Below are positions 16,789 to 25,364 of a stretch of 64,000 nt of DNA, piece by piece. The position numbers and the translations under genes were made by a program. Source of the DNA: Rhodoblastus sphagnicola (GTDB taxonomy: Bacteria; Pseudomonadota; Alphaproteobacteria; Rhizobiales; Beijerinckiaceae); the NCBI RefSeq assembly GCF_002937075.1, contig NZ_NHSJ01000129.1, positions 62,001 through 126,000 of the forward strand. The letters are read 5' to 3'. Position 1 is the first letter of the stretch. The number at the start of each line of letters is the position of its first letter. A model generated the notes under the pieces. The model was not told the DNA's origin and did not search any database. It saw nothing but the letters and a program-made list of their open reading frames with translations.

Positions 16789-19700
16789 CTAATCGAACGA
16801 CGACGGTCGCGGACTGCTGGCGCGCGGGGCCGCCTCCGCCTCCCCCGCCAGCCAACGCCAGACGAGTCCGATCAGGTCGTTCACCACGATGCAGGCCAAT
16901 GCGGCGCCGGCCGCCTCCGCCAAGCGCGGCAGTCCCAGCGGCGCGAAGCCGAACAGGCCGCGCAACCAGGGCACGGACAGGGCAAGCCCCAGCGCGGCAA
17001 TGGTGGTGATCACGACCAGGACCAGGGCGCGATTGGGGCGCATCAGCGCGCGGAACGCGCTGGTCTTGGTGGATCTGTTGGTCAGCATCAGGCCGAGATT
17101 GCCGATCACCAGCGTCACGAAAGCCATGCAGCGCGCGACCTCCTCGCCATGGGCGTCGCCAATCCCAAGCTGGAAAATCCCGAGCGCCGCGACCATCACC
17201 ACGGCGCCTTGCAGCAGGCCGTGCAGCATGAGCGGCGCATCGAACAAGGGCGCGTCGGGTTTGCGCGGCGGGCGCGCCATGAGACCGTCTTCCTCCGGTT
17301 CGGCCTCGAACACGATCGAGGAGACCGGATCGATGATGAGTTCCAGAAACACGACATGAACCGGCCCGAGAACCATCGGCCATCCAAACAACACCGGCAG
17401 CAGCGACATGCCGGCGATCGGCACGTGAACCGCCAGAATGTAGCCCATGGCCTTGCGCAGATTGTCAGCGATGCGGCGCCCGAGCCGCACCGCCGTGACC
17501 AGGCTGGCGAAATTGTCGTCGAGCAGCACCAGCGAGGCCGCCTCGCGCGCGACGTCGGTGCCGCGTCCGCCCATGGCGACGCCGATATGCGCGGCCTTGA
17601 GCGAGGGCGCGTCATTGACGCCATCGCCCGTCATGGCGACGATCTGGCCCGACGCGGCGAAGGCCTGAACCAGTCGCAGCTTCTGTTCGGGCATGATGCG
17701 GGCGAACACATTTGTCCGCGCGAGACGGGCCGCGAACTGGCTGTCGTCCAGTCCTTCCAGCTCCGCGCCGGTCACGGCTTCATCGCTTTTGATGCCGGCC
17801 TGTTGCGCAATGGCCAGCGCGGTCGCGGGATGATCGCCCGTGATCATCACAACCCGAATGCCGCCCTTGGCGCAGGCTTCGACGGCGGCGCGCGCCTCCG
17901 GCCGCAGCGGGTCGGCGAGACCGACCAGACCCACCAGATCGAAGTCGAAATCATGCTGCGACTCCGGCCAGGCGTCGGTCGCCCATGCGGCTCGCGCCAC
18001 CGCCAGCACGCGCAGGCCTTGCGCGGCCAGCGCCGCCACGTCGCGGCGCAGGATCTCGATCCGGTCAGCCGGAAGGTGGCACAGCTCCGCGACCGCTTCC
18101 GGCGCGCCCTTGGCCGCCACGACAAAACCCGTCCCGCCCTTGGTTTGCCAGACCTGCGACATCGCCAGCAGGGCGGGTTGCAGCGGATAGCCGTGCGCCA
18201 GCGTCCAATCCGCATGGATGTGATCCGTCTGTTTCAGGTATTTCTCGCCAAGATCGGAAAACGCCCGCTCCATCGGATCGAACGGATCGGGGCGGCTCGC
18301 CAGGATCGAAAACTCGACGAGAGCATGAAAACGTTCCGGCAGTTCCGGACTGGCCTGGGATGAAACGTCCCAATGCTCCCCTTCGGCCACCAGCGCCGTG
18401 ACGGTCATCTTGTTCAGCGTCAGCGTGCCGGTCTTGTCGGTGCACAGCACGGTCACCGCGCCAAGCGCCTCGATGGCCGCCGAGCGCCGCGTCAAAACCT
18501 TGTTTTGCGACATCCGCCAGGCGCCGAGCACCATGAACACCGTCAGGACGAGCGGAAACTCCTCCGGCAGCGTCGCCATCGCCAGCGTGATGCCGGCGAG
18601 CACGCCCTTGATCCAGTCGCCTTGCAGCACGCCATAGGCCAAGGCGAGCGCGACTGACGATCCGATGCCGAGCACGGCGAAGATCATCACCAGCCTGCGG
18701 GTCTGGATCTGGAGCGGCGTCGGCGCGGCCTCGACGGCGGCGAGCGACGCGCCGATGCGGCCGATCTCCGTGCGCGCGCCGGTGGCGAACACACGCGCGA
18801 CACCCGAACCGCGCACGATCAGGCTGCCCGACCAGACGTTCGGACTGTCATCTCCGCCGGGGCGGGCGTCCTCGGTTTCGCCCTCGCCAAGCGCCTTGCG
18901 CACCGGGACGGATTCGCCCGTCAACAGCGATTCATCGATTTCGAGATTCGCGACCTCAAGCAGGCGCGCATCGGCCGGGACGCGATCGCCCTCCATCAGT
19001 ACGACAATGTCGCCGGCGACGACCTCGGCCCCCGGTATCCGCTGGCGCTTGCCATCGCGGATGACGAAGGCGCCGGGGCTGGTCAGATCCTTCAGGGCCG
19101 CGAGCGCGTTTTCCATGCGGTTTTCCTGAACCACCACAAGGAGGACGTTCAGGACCGCGAAAGCGAGCAGCACCAGGGCGCCGGACAGGTCGCCCACGAT
19201 CAGATAGACGACGGCGGCGCCCAGCAGCAGTTGCAGCATCGGTTCGCGCAGGGCGTCAACAACAATGCGGAACACGCCGCGCTGATGATCCTGGGGCAGC
19301 GCGTTCGGGCCATCCTGCCGCAACCGGGCGGCGGCCTCCGCCGCCGTCAGGCCCTGATCGGCGGCGGTTTGCGCGCACGGCGCCTGCGTGGACGCCTTGG
19401 CGCCGCCCGGCGGCGCGGCCTCAGGCGGCGCATCAAGCTCCGGCGCCTCGCCAAGTCCTTGCTGCACATAGAGAACCTCGACCGTGGCCAACAGAATCAG
19501 CGTGAGCGGGGCGGCCAGCAACACGCCGAGCGGCCCGAACAGCACGCTGAAGGCGACGGTGGAGAGAATGGCGAGCACCGGGGGAAAAGCGGTCGCTTCC
19601 GCCTGCACCATCGGGGTGATGAAATTGCCCTCGACGAAATGCACCACCACATACATGCCGACGACCGAGGCGGCGTAAGTCGGCCCCTGCGTCAACGCCA

Positions 19701-20502
19701 CCAGCGTGGCCGGGACCGCCGCCAGAATCGCGCCGACATAGGGAATAAAGGAGAGCAGGCCGCCCATCAGCCCGAGCGCGAAGGCGGCTTCTATGCCCAA
19801 CATCCACAGGCCGCACCCGCTGAGCACGCCAATCGTCGCCATGACCACGAGCTGGCCGACCAGCCAGCGCTGCAACACCTGGCCGGTCACGCCAAAGAAC
19901 GTCTCGGCGATCGGTCTTTGCGCGGGGGGCACGAGGCGCAGGCACAGATGCCGGTACCGCTCCGGTTGCGCCGCCAGATAGATCGCCACGAACAGCGCGA
20001 CCACGCTGTAGGCGAGCGCGCGGGTGATCAGGCCGCCGGCGCTGGTGACCGCCGACGTCGCCCATCCCGTCGCATCCATCACATTCACGCCGCGCACCGT
20101 TTCGAGCAGTTTTTGCGCGTAAGGGAACTGGGCCATCCAGGCCATGAACAGCTTGAACCCGGCGGGCGCGGCCTTGATCACGTCGTTGAGCTGCGACGTG
20201 ATCGTCGAGCCGAACACCCAGAGCGCCGAGCCGAACAGGCCAAGCCCCAGCAGGAAAACCACCGCCAGCGCGATGCTCCTGGGCATGTGGGCGTATCGGG
20301 CGATCAGCCGCGCCGCCGCGCAAAGCCCGATGGAGAGAAGAATGGCGCCGAACAGCAGGATCAGAATGTCGCTCAGTTGCCATACGGCGCCGGCAAGCGC
20401 GGCGATGACGAGAATGACGAGCAGGCGTCCGGTGAATGTCCCGAGATCCATGATTGGGGCGCCCGGTTGCGGCGAAGTCTGGCGCTGCCTGGTAATCAAC
20501 AT
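16789..20502 (-). CDS. Fusion of AI-2E-family permease with P-type cation ATPase
   Basis: One 1237-residue reading frame carries two full modules. Residues about 20-350 are an AI-2E/PerM-type permease with several hydrophobic segments and the family core GLMGGLLSFIPYVGAILAAV and HFVEGNFITPMVQ. A linker rich in Ala and Pro (about 352-385) follows. Residues about 385-1230 are a P2-like ATPase: N-terminal LTAAEAAARLRQDGPNALP, TGES (528-531), PEEFP in helix 4, phosphorylation site D689 in DKTGT, and the hinge GDGVNDAP. The start at 20502 follows GAGGTG. The genes normally stand apart. Ion and substrate are unknown; the MgtC-like gene upstream suggests a divalent cation. Confidence 0.8.
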   Translation of the reverse strand: MLITRQRQTSPQPGAPIMDLGTFTGRLLVILVIAALAGAVWQLSDILILLFGAILLSIGLCAAARLIARYAHMPRSIALAVVFLLGLGLFGSALWVFGSTITSQLNDVIKAAPAGFKLFMAWMAQFPYAQKLLETVRGVNVMDATGWATSAVTSAGGLITRALAYSVVALFVAIYLAAQPERYRHLCLRLVPPAQRPIAETFFGVTGQVLQRWLVGQLVVMATIGVLSGCGLWMLGIEAAFALGLMGGLLSFIPYVGAILAAVPATLVALTQGPTYAASVVGMYVVVHFVEGNFITPMVQAEATAFPPVLAILSTVAFSVLFGPLGVLLAAPLTLILLATVEVLYVQQGLGEAPELDAPPEAAPPGGAKASTQAPCAQTAADQGLTAAEAAARLRQDGPNALPQDHQRGVFRIVVDALREPMLQLLLGAAVVYLIVGDLSGALVLLAFAVLNVLLVVVQENRMENALAALKDLTSPGAFVIRDGKRQRIPGAEVVAGDIVVLMEGDRVPADARLLEVANLEIDESLLTGESVPVRKALGEGETEDARPGGDDSPNVWSGSLIVRGSGVARVFATGARTEIGRIGASLAAVEAAPTPLQIQTRRLVMIFAVLGIGSSVALALAYGVLQGDWIKGVLAGITLAMATLPEEFPLVLTVFMVLGAWRMSQNKVLTRRSAAIEALGAVTVLCTDKTGTLTLNKMTVTALVAEGEHWDVSSQASPELPERFHALVEFSILASRPDPFDPMERAFSDLGEKYLKQTDHIHADWTLAHGYPLQPALLAMSQVWQTKGGTGFVVAAKGAPEAVAELCHLPADRIEILRRDVAALAAQGLRVLAVARAAWATDAWPESQHDFDFDLVGLVGLADPLRPEARAAVEACAKGGIRVVMITGDHPATALAIAQQAGIKSDEAVTGAELEGLDDSQFAARLARTNVFARIMPEQKLRLVQAFAASGQIVAMTGDGVNDAPSLKAAHIGVAMGGRGTDVAREAASLVLLDDNFASLVTAVRLGRRIADNLRKAMGYILAVHVPIAGMSLLPVLFGWPMVLGPVHVVFLELIIDPVSSIVFEAEPEEDGLMARPPRKPDAPLFDAPLMLHGLLQGAVVMVAALGIFQLGIGDAHGEEVARCMAFVTLVIGNLGLMLTNRSTKTSAFRALMRPNRALVLVVITTIAALGLALSVPWLRGLFGFAPLGLPRLAEAAGAALACIVVNDLIGLVWRWLAGEAEAAPRASSPRPSSFD

Positions 20503-20539
20503 GGAATGCACCTCGCGCCGCTCCAGCGATATGGAACGG

Positions 20540-21784
20540 TCATCGGAAGAGTGTCGGGACAGCGACCGCCCAGGCCGCTGCAATTGGCGCGATCAGGCCC
20601 GGCGACATGCGCAGCGCAAAACCGCGCGAGCCCGCGCCCATCGCCATCGCCATTTTCGCCACGGCGTTGCTCGTCATCGCCGCCAGGATCGGCAATACGG
20701 CCTCCTGCGGAGTCGTCTTCGCCGAGGCGACCAGGGAAGCGATCGAAATGGCTGCGGCATGGGTGTCGACAAAGCCGGCGACAATCGCCCCTGCCGTGAC
20801 GCCCGTCTCCCCGAGCCAGTTTCTCAAGGCCGCCGCGATCACCAGCATCACGGCCATCATCGCCGCAAGACCGAGGGCGGTTCCGACGCTGAACGCGCGG
20901 CCCGGTTCGCTGTCGGCGCCGCCCTCCGGCGTCGCCGCGCGCAGGGCAAAGACAAGGCCGTAAGCCGCTGCGGCGAGCGCGCCCGCCGCCAGCGCCGGGG
21001 CCATCAGGACAAGGGTCGGCTGGCTGACGATCACGAGCAGCAGGGCCAGTTGAACAAAGGTGGCGACGGTTGAAAAAACGCCCCCCGCGACCGCCGCCTT
21101 CATGCTTGTCGGGTCCTTGACCGCTCGGCCAGCCATGGAGCCGATGGTCGCCGTGCTGGAGACGAAGCCGGATGCGAAGCCGGCGACAGGCAGCCCCAGG
21201 CGCGTTCCCAGCGCCCGTGTCGCGACGTGCCCACAAGTCCCGAGCGCCATCACCAGTATGACCAGAAACCAGATGCTGTGCGGGTTCAATGCCTCAAAAG
21301 GGCCGAGATAGCGATCGGGAAGCTGCGGCCAGATGACCAGCGTGGCGACCGCGAGAACAAGCCCGTCCGTGACTTCAGCGCCGGTCAGGACTCGCGTCAC
21401 AAAGCCATGCAGCGGCGCCTTCGCCGCGAGGATGACGGCGACCGCCGCGCCCAGGCCGGCGGCGAGTCCCGTATCCGACATCGCGAGCCCCCCGAGCAGT
21501 GGGGTCGCGACCAGGCCGATTTCGGTCGTCAGGCCCGGATCGTCATCAGGACTCCGCAAATAGGACAGGGCTGAGAGCGCCATGACGCTCGCGGTCACAA
21601 CCGCCAGAAGCGGAACGCCGCCAAGATGGCTCGCGACCGCGCCCATCAGCGCCGCGAGCGTGAACGTCCTTATCCCGGCCGGGCGGCGGGCGGCGCCCAC
21701 GCCTTTCGAACGTTCGCGCTCCAGCCCGATCATCAGGCCGACGCCGATGGCGATGGCGAAATTGAGCCACGGGACTGCGATCAC
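20540..21784 (-). CDS. MgtC/SapB-like and DUF4010 membrane protein
   Basis: A 414-residue polytopic membrane protein. The N-terminus (FAIAIGVGLMIGLERERSKG) is the MgtC/SapB hallmark GLERE. The C-terminal half with long hydrophobic segments (FASGFVSSTATIGSMAGRAV) fits DUF4010. It is the middle gene of the leftward set b561, MgtC-like and ATPase fusion, 37 bases before the fusion gene. MgtC proteins modulate magnesium or ATP homeostasis; here a role with the adjacent P-type ATPase is likely but inferred. Confidence 0.78.
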   Translation of the reverse strand: MIAVPWLNFAIAIGVGLMIGLERERSKGVGAARRPAGIRTFTLAALMGAVASHLGGVPLLAVVTASVMALSALSYLRSPDDDPGLTTEIGLVATPLLGGLAMSDTGLAAGLGAAVAVILAAKAPLHGFVTRVLTGAEVTDGLVLAVATLVIWPQLPDRYLGPFEALNPHSIWFLVILVMALGTCGHVATRALGTRLGLPVAGFASGFVSSTATIGSMAGRAVKDPTSMKAAVAGGVFSTVATFVQLALLLVIVSQPTLVLMAPALAAGALAAAAYGLVFALRAATPEGGADSEPGRAFSVGTALGLAAMMAVMLVIAAALRNWLGETGVTAGAIVAGFVDTHAAAISIASLVASAKTTPQEAVLPILAAMTSNAVAKMAMAMGAGSRGFALRMSPGLIAPIAAAWAVAVPTLFR

Positions 21785-21851
21785 GACTCAGACTCCCACG
21801 GTCGGCGGGCGCGGAACCAAACGCTTGAGTCGGCGCCCACCGCTCTCGCGC

Positions 21852-22499
21852 TCAATCTCCCGAGCGCTTCCGGCCGCTGAACATGGCGGCCACGAGATTC
21901 TCCCGATGCGCGACGCTGGCCAGACCGACGCCAAGAATGTGCAGGAGGATAAGCCCAAGGGTGATATTTGCGAGCGCCTCGTGCAACTCGCCGACCGCGC
22001 TCTCCCCGCCCTCGCCGTGCTTGCCGCCGCGTTCCGAGCGGCCCTTGTGTTCGTCGGCTTGCGCCTGCGCGATGACAAGGCCGTGAACGCTTGCGCGGGC
22101 GCCCTTGCCGCCATCGCCATTTGCGACCAGCCCGGTCACGACCGTCGCCGTCAGGCACACCAGAAGCGCCGCGATCATGTAGGCTGCGGCGGGGCTATGA
22201 CCGATATAGCGTTTCGCGCGGCCGCGAACTTCGTCGGTGAGATATTTCAGCGCCGTAATCGGGCCGCAGGCGAAATCGCTGAACCGAGCATGGCCCGCGC
22301 CAACCAGCCCCCAGAGCACTCTCACCGCCACGATGAACCCGACGGCATATCCGCTCCAGACGTGAAGCTGATCGGGACCGCCGGACTCGTCCTCGCTGCT
22401 GAGATAGGCGACGGCAAACGCCACGACCAAAGCCCAATGGCCGTAGCGGACGAGGGGATCCCAAACTTGAATCGACGTTGGTTGATCTGTTGAAGACAT
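21852..22499 (-). CDS. Cytochrome b561-family protein with His-rich loop
   Basis: A 215-residue membrane cytochrome related to the one at 10447-11007 (shared IQVWDPLVRYGHWALV, then LHEALANITLGLILLHILG). It carries an extra hydrophilic loop (about 135-172: AQADEHKGRSERGGKHGEGG) absent in the other copy; the histidines there may bind metal. The start at 22499 follows AGAGGAAATCC; a GTG or ATG further upstream is less likely. It heads the operon with the MgtC-like and ATPase fusion genes. Confidence 0.78.
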   Translation of the reverse strand: MSSTDQPTSIQVWDPLVRYGHWALVVAFAVAYLSSEDESGGPDQLHVWSGYAVGFIVAVRVLWGLVGAGHARFSDFACGPITALKYLTDEVRGRAKRYIGHSPAAAYMIAALLVCLTATVVTGLVANGDGGKGARASVHGLVIAQAQADEHKGRSERGGKHGEGGESAVGELHEALANITLGLILLHILGVGLASVAHRENLVAAMFSGRKRSGD

Positions 22500-22923
22500 C
22501 GCCGGATTTCCTCTTGTGATCACACGCCGACGTAGAGACGCCTCTCGCCATTATCAGGCGCTCTGACCGACGAGACAGGTTCGGAATCTACTCTGTTTGT
22601 CCTTGGGGGCGCCGGGTCACCCCGTCGACCAGGGCGGTTTTGTTCATTGTCTCTTTTCTGGCTTCGACGCCGATGCGGCGCGGCCGCGCGGGACCATGCG
22701 CCAGCCTCGCTGTCGAACGCCCGTCAGATTGACGAGATTCATTCGCTCAACCAGGGTCGGAAAACTCTCAGCCAGAGCCGGCGCCGGTTGTCTGAACATT
22801 TTCCCGCGAAAGATAAGTGGTGTTCTGCCGGGTTTGGGTCGTAGGGACTTGCCGCGCGTTTATTCCGATGGAGGGCGGGCGTAGCCCAACCGGAATTGCG
22901 ACAAACGCGCGGCGGCGGACAAT
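22500..22923. other. Intergenic, no supported gene
   Basis: About 420 bases with no convincing reading frame. A 19-codon leftward frame at 22588-22647 begins MNKTALVDG, reminiscent of HU proteins, but stops at once. The stretch borders an insertion-sequence relic and may be debris from the same events. Confidence 0.4.
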
Positions 22924-23143
22924 TTATGCGGCCAGCGCAATGGGGACTGGGGTGAGGTGGGCCTCGTCCGGCGTCCGCCGGTCAAGGCTCGAATGCGGAC
23001 GCAGGCTGTCATAGGAGTTGAGATGCCGGGCGATCGACGCGTTCAACGAAGACATTGTCGCGCCACGCGCCCTTGCCGTCCCTGCTGATCGCAATCTTCT
23101 TGTCGATCAGAACGCGCGTGAACGCCTCGCTGGTGAACTGGGC
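22924..23143 (-). pseudogene. IS3-family transposase (OrfB) relic
   Basis: Read leftward, QFTSEAFTRVLIDKKIAISR then DGKGAWRDNVFVERV is the core of an IS3-type integrase. The frame then breaks and resumes as NSYDSLRPHSSLDRRTP and a short tail to a stop at 22924, the usual C-terminus. About 30 codons between the two blocks are deleted and the N-terminal part is missing. Terminal inverted repeats and target duplication were not identified. The element is dead. Confidence 0.82.
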
Positions 23144-23222
23144 GGATCACTGTTGATAATGCCTCGCGCGCGCAAGCCGGACACTTCCGAGGGCGACGTC
23201 GCGAAAGGCCGATCGTCATGGC

Positions 23223-24053
23223 TCAGTTGCGGTGAATGATGCCCGCGCGCGCCGAGGGATTTGCATTCGACATGGAAAGCTGACCCTGCCCCTGAACGCC
23301 CGAGGCGATCTCGATCAGGAACTTCCGGCGAAAGGCGCGTTCAAAATCATGATAGCCGTTGGCGACAATGTTGAAGGCGCTCGGGCCGCCGATGACATGC
23401 TGCTTGTACCAGTCCTCGATGGTCACGCCGGACGCATGCGGCTCATTGCGAAGCTCTTCGATCCCAAATCCTGGCGCGCGATAGGCGCCGGTCCCGACGA
23501 CTTCATTCTCGGTTCGGATCGGCAGTCCGTTGATGGTCACGCCCTCGGCGATGGTCTTGTCGCGCTCGTCTTCCGCAGCGTGAGCGCCAGAACAATTGTC
23601 CGGACCGTCTCCGGAGACGTCGATGATGACGCGGCTCGCCTGACCGGGAACCGAGCGAACCAGCCCCTCGCGCGCCTGGCGCAACATGCCGGCGAGGCAG
23701 GTGAACTCGCCGGAGACGCGCGGCATCGAGCGGATCAGGCTGGCGATGCGATGAGCGTCGGCGGAACTGGCGATGATCCGCCAGGGCATGACCTCCTCGG
23801 CCTTGTCCGACCAGGCCAGCATGGCGATCGCCATGGCGTGGCGCTGGCCGCCGATCAGCGACTGGATCACCGATTCATCGTCCAGCGCCCGCGCGATTCC
23901 CTCGAACTGCACCCGATAGCGCGCATCATCCATGGAGCCGGAGACGTCGACGGCGAGGATCAAAGCAATGTCCAGCTGCTGCTGCGCCCGGGCCGCGCCA
24001 AAGCCCAGTCCGAGAAGTCCAACGGCCAGAGCGATCAGTCGGAACAGGCTCAT
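23223..24053 (-). CDS. Secreted DUF1194 (VWA-fold) protein
   Basis: A 276-residue exported protein with a signal peptide (MSLFRLIALAVGLLGLGFGA, cleavage near ARA-Q) and a von Willebrand A fold: metal-site motif DVSGSMDDAR (about 36-45) and the second strand VIIDVSGDGPDN. GGAGG lies just before the start at 24053; the frame is open further upstream. It is the last gene of a leftward run after the PQQ alcohol dehydrogenase, pentapeptide and unknown secreted proteins. Adhesion or complex assembly in the periplasm is usual for VWA folds; the specific role is unknown. Confidence 0.8.
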   Translation of the reverse strand: MSLFRLIALAVGLLGLGFGAARAQQQLDIALILAVDVSGSMDDARYRVQFEGIARALDDESVIQSLIGGQRHAMAIAMLAWSDKAEEVMPWRIIASSADAHRIASLIRSMPRVSGEFTCLAGMLRQAREGLVRSVPGQASRVIIDVSGDGPDNCSGAHAAEDERDKTIAEGVTINGLPIRTENEVVGTGAYRAPGFGIEELRNEPHASGVTIEDWYKQHVIGGPSAFNIVANGYHDFERAFRRKFLIEIASGVQGQGQLSMSNANPSARAGIIHRN

Positions 24054-24111
24054 CGCGCCTCCGCGTTTTGATCGGGCGGCGCCGAAACAGCGCCCGGGCG
24101 AGTCCGCGCCC

Positions 24112-24525
24112 TCATTTCGGCTCCAGCCAGATGCGCCAGTCTTCCGCGGCATTGATGCGCAACTGATAAACGCCCGGTCTGGCGATCAGATAGCTGTCCT
24201 CGCCGGCCCCGCCGATGTGGAGATTCTGGACGACATTGCCGGCGCCGTCCATCAGGTAGAGAACGAATATGACGCCCTGCGAGCTGAACCTCATGAGATG
24301 AGGCCTGTCCAATGTGAAAGGCTCGGTCATCGCGTTGCGGCTGCCGCTGAAACGCGGCGTCTCGTAGTGATGGGCGAGATCGTCATAACAGGCGAGCCGT
24401 TCGGCCGGGCCAGCAATGGCGCGGCAGGCAAGGAAGCTCTCCCTGATGATTTCCGCCCGCCCGACCCCGGAGGCGAGAACGCAAGCGACCACAAGACAAC
24501 GCCCAAACCTTGCGGCCCCGCTCAA
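24112..24525 (-). CDS. Secreted protein of unknown function
   Basis: A 137-residue protein with a signal peptide (about 1-24). The mature N-terminus has the pattern FLACRAIAGPAERLACYDDLA, a cysteine pair seen in many small periplasmic proteins. The rest is predicted beta-rich (FSSQGVIFVLYLMDGAGNVV and PGVYQLRINAAEDWRIW), like a small beta-sandwich. It overlaps the pentapeptide gene by four bases, so the two are coupled. I do not recognise the family. Confidence 0.65.
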   Translation of the reverse strand: MSGAARFGRCLVVACVLASGVGRAEIIRESFLACRAIAGPAERLACYDDLAHHYETPRFSGSRNAMTEPFTLDRPHLMRFSSQGVIFVLYLMDGAGNVVQNLHIGGAGEDSYLIARPGVYQLRINAAEDWRIWLEPK

Positions 24526-25205
24526 TTCTTCTCCTGCTCCCAGGCGCGTTGTCCCTTCTGCCAGTCTTGCGGGCAGGCTGTGCAGCCGTCCATCACGGCG
24601 TTCTGGAAAATCGTGTAGCGCTTCAGCGCGCCGGTCAAATCGGCTTCGGCCAGGTTCACGTCGTAAAGCTGGGCTTCCTGCAAGTCGGCGTTGATCAGTC
24701 GCGCCTGGAACAGGTTCGCGGCATTGGCGCGGACATGTTCGAGACTTGCGGCGGTCAGGTCGGCGCCGGTGAAGTCGGCGCTCGCGATGCGCGCAAACGA
24801 CAGATCGGCGCCGCGAAGATTGGCGCCCTTCAGCCGCGCCCTCTGCATGAAAGCGGTGTAGAGCCGCGCGCCTTCAAGATTGGCGCCTTCAAGATTGGCG
24901 GCGCTGAGATTGGCGTGGCGCAAGTCCACCCGCGCGAGATTGGCGCCGGACAGATCGGCGCCCGAAAGATTGGCGTCCTTCAGATCGATATGGCGAAGAT
25001 CGACGCCGGGGCAGCGTGCGTTGGGCGCAATCGTGCAGCCATTTTCCACCCAGGGCGATGGCCTCGGATCCTTGTTGACGATGATGTCATAGGCATTTGC
25101 CTGCGACAGGCCGACAGACAGCGCTGACGCCAGCAGCGCCAGATTGCGAAACAAAAAAGGCCAGCGAGAACGAGCCCCTGATAGAGAGAGACTTCCGGTC
25201 GACAT
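24522..25205 (-). CDS. Secreted pentapeptide-repeat protein
   Basis: A 227-residue protein with an N-terminal signal or anchor (about 17-38) and a long run of A(D/N)LxX pentapeptides from about residue 66 to 195 (for example DLKDANLSGADLSGANLARV), giving a right-handed four-sided beta-helix. Two cysteines near the start of the mature part and two in GCTACPQDW near the end may cap the solenoid by disulfides. It lies downstream of the PQQ dehydrogenase and is coupled to the next gene. The role is unknown. Confidence 0.82.
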   Translation of the reverse strand: MSTGSLSLSGARSRWPFLFRNLALLASALSVGLSQANAYDIIVNKDPRPSPWVENGCTIAPNARCPGVDLRHIDLKDANLSGADLSGANLARVDLRHANLSAANLEGANLEGARLYTAFMQRARLKGANLRGADLSFARIASADFTGADLTAASLEHVRANAANLFQARLINADLQEAQLYDVNLAEADLTGALKRYTIFQNAVMDGCTACPQDWQKGQRAWEQEKN

Positions 25206-25318
25206 GGGACGACGTCCTTCTTGGGATTCAGGAAATCGAATGCCCTGACGAAACGGACATTCTCGCTGGCCACATCACAACGCCGTCCGGAATGGGAAAA
25301 TGGAGGCGCTGCGAATCA

Positions 25319-25349
25319 TGGCCGGCCCCACGGCAAAAAGGGCCGGCCA
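25319..25349 (-). terminator. Terminator-like hairpin after exaA
   Basis: TGGCCGGCCC (25319-25328) pairs perfectly with GGGCCGGCCA (25340-25349), 16 bases beyond the exaA stop codon on the leftward strand. The loop contains five T on that strand. It may attenuate rather than fully stop transcription into the pentapeptide gene. Confidence 0.5.
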
Positions 25350-25364
25350 AACTCTGACTGAGGC

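Noticed and set aside
22588-22647. HU-like protein start (MNKTALVDG) on the minus strand
   Set aside because: Only 19 codons; nothing HU-like follows in any frame.
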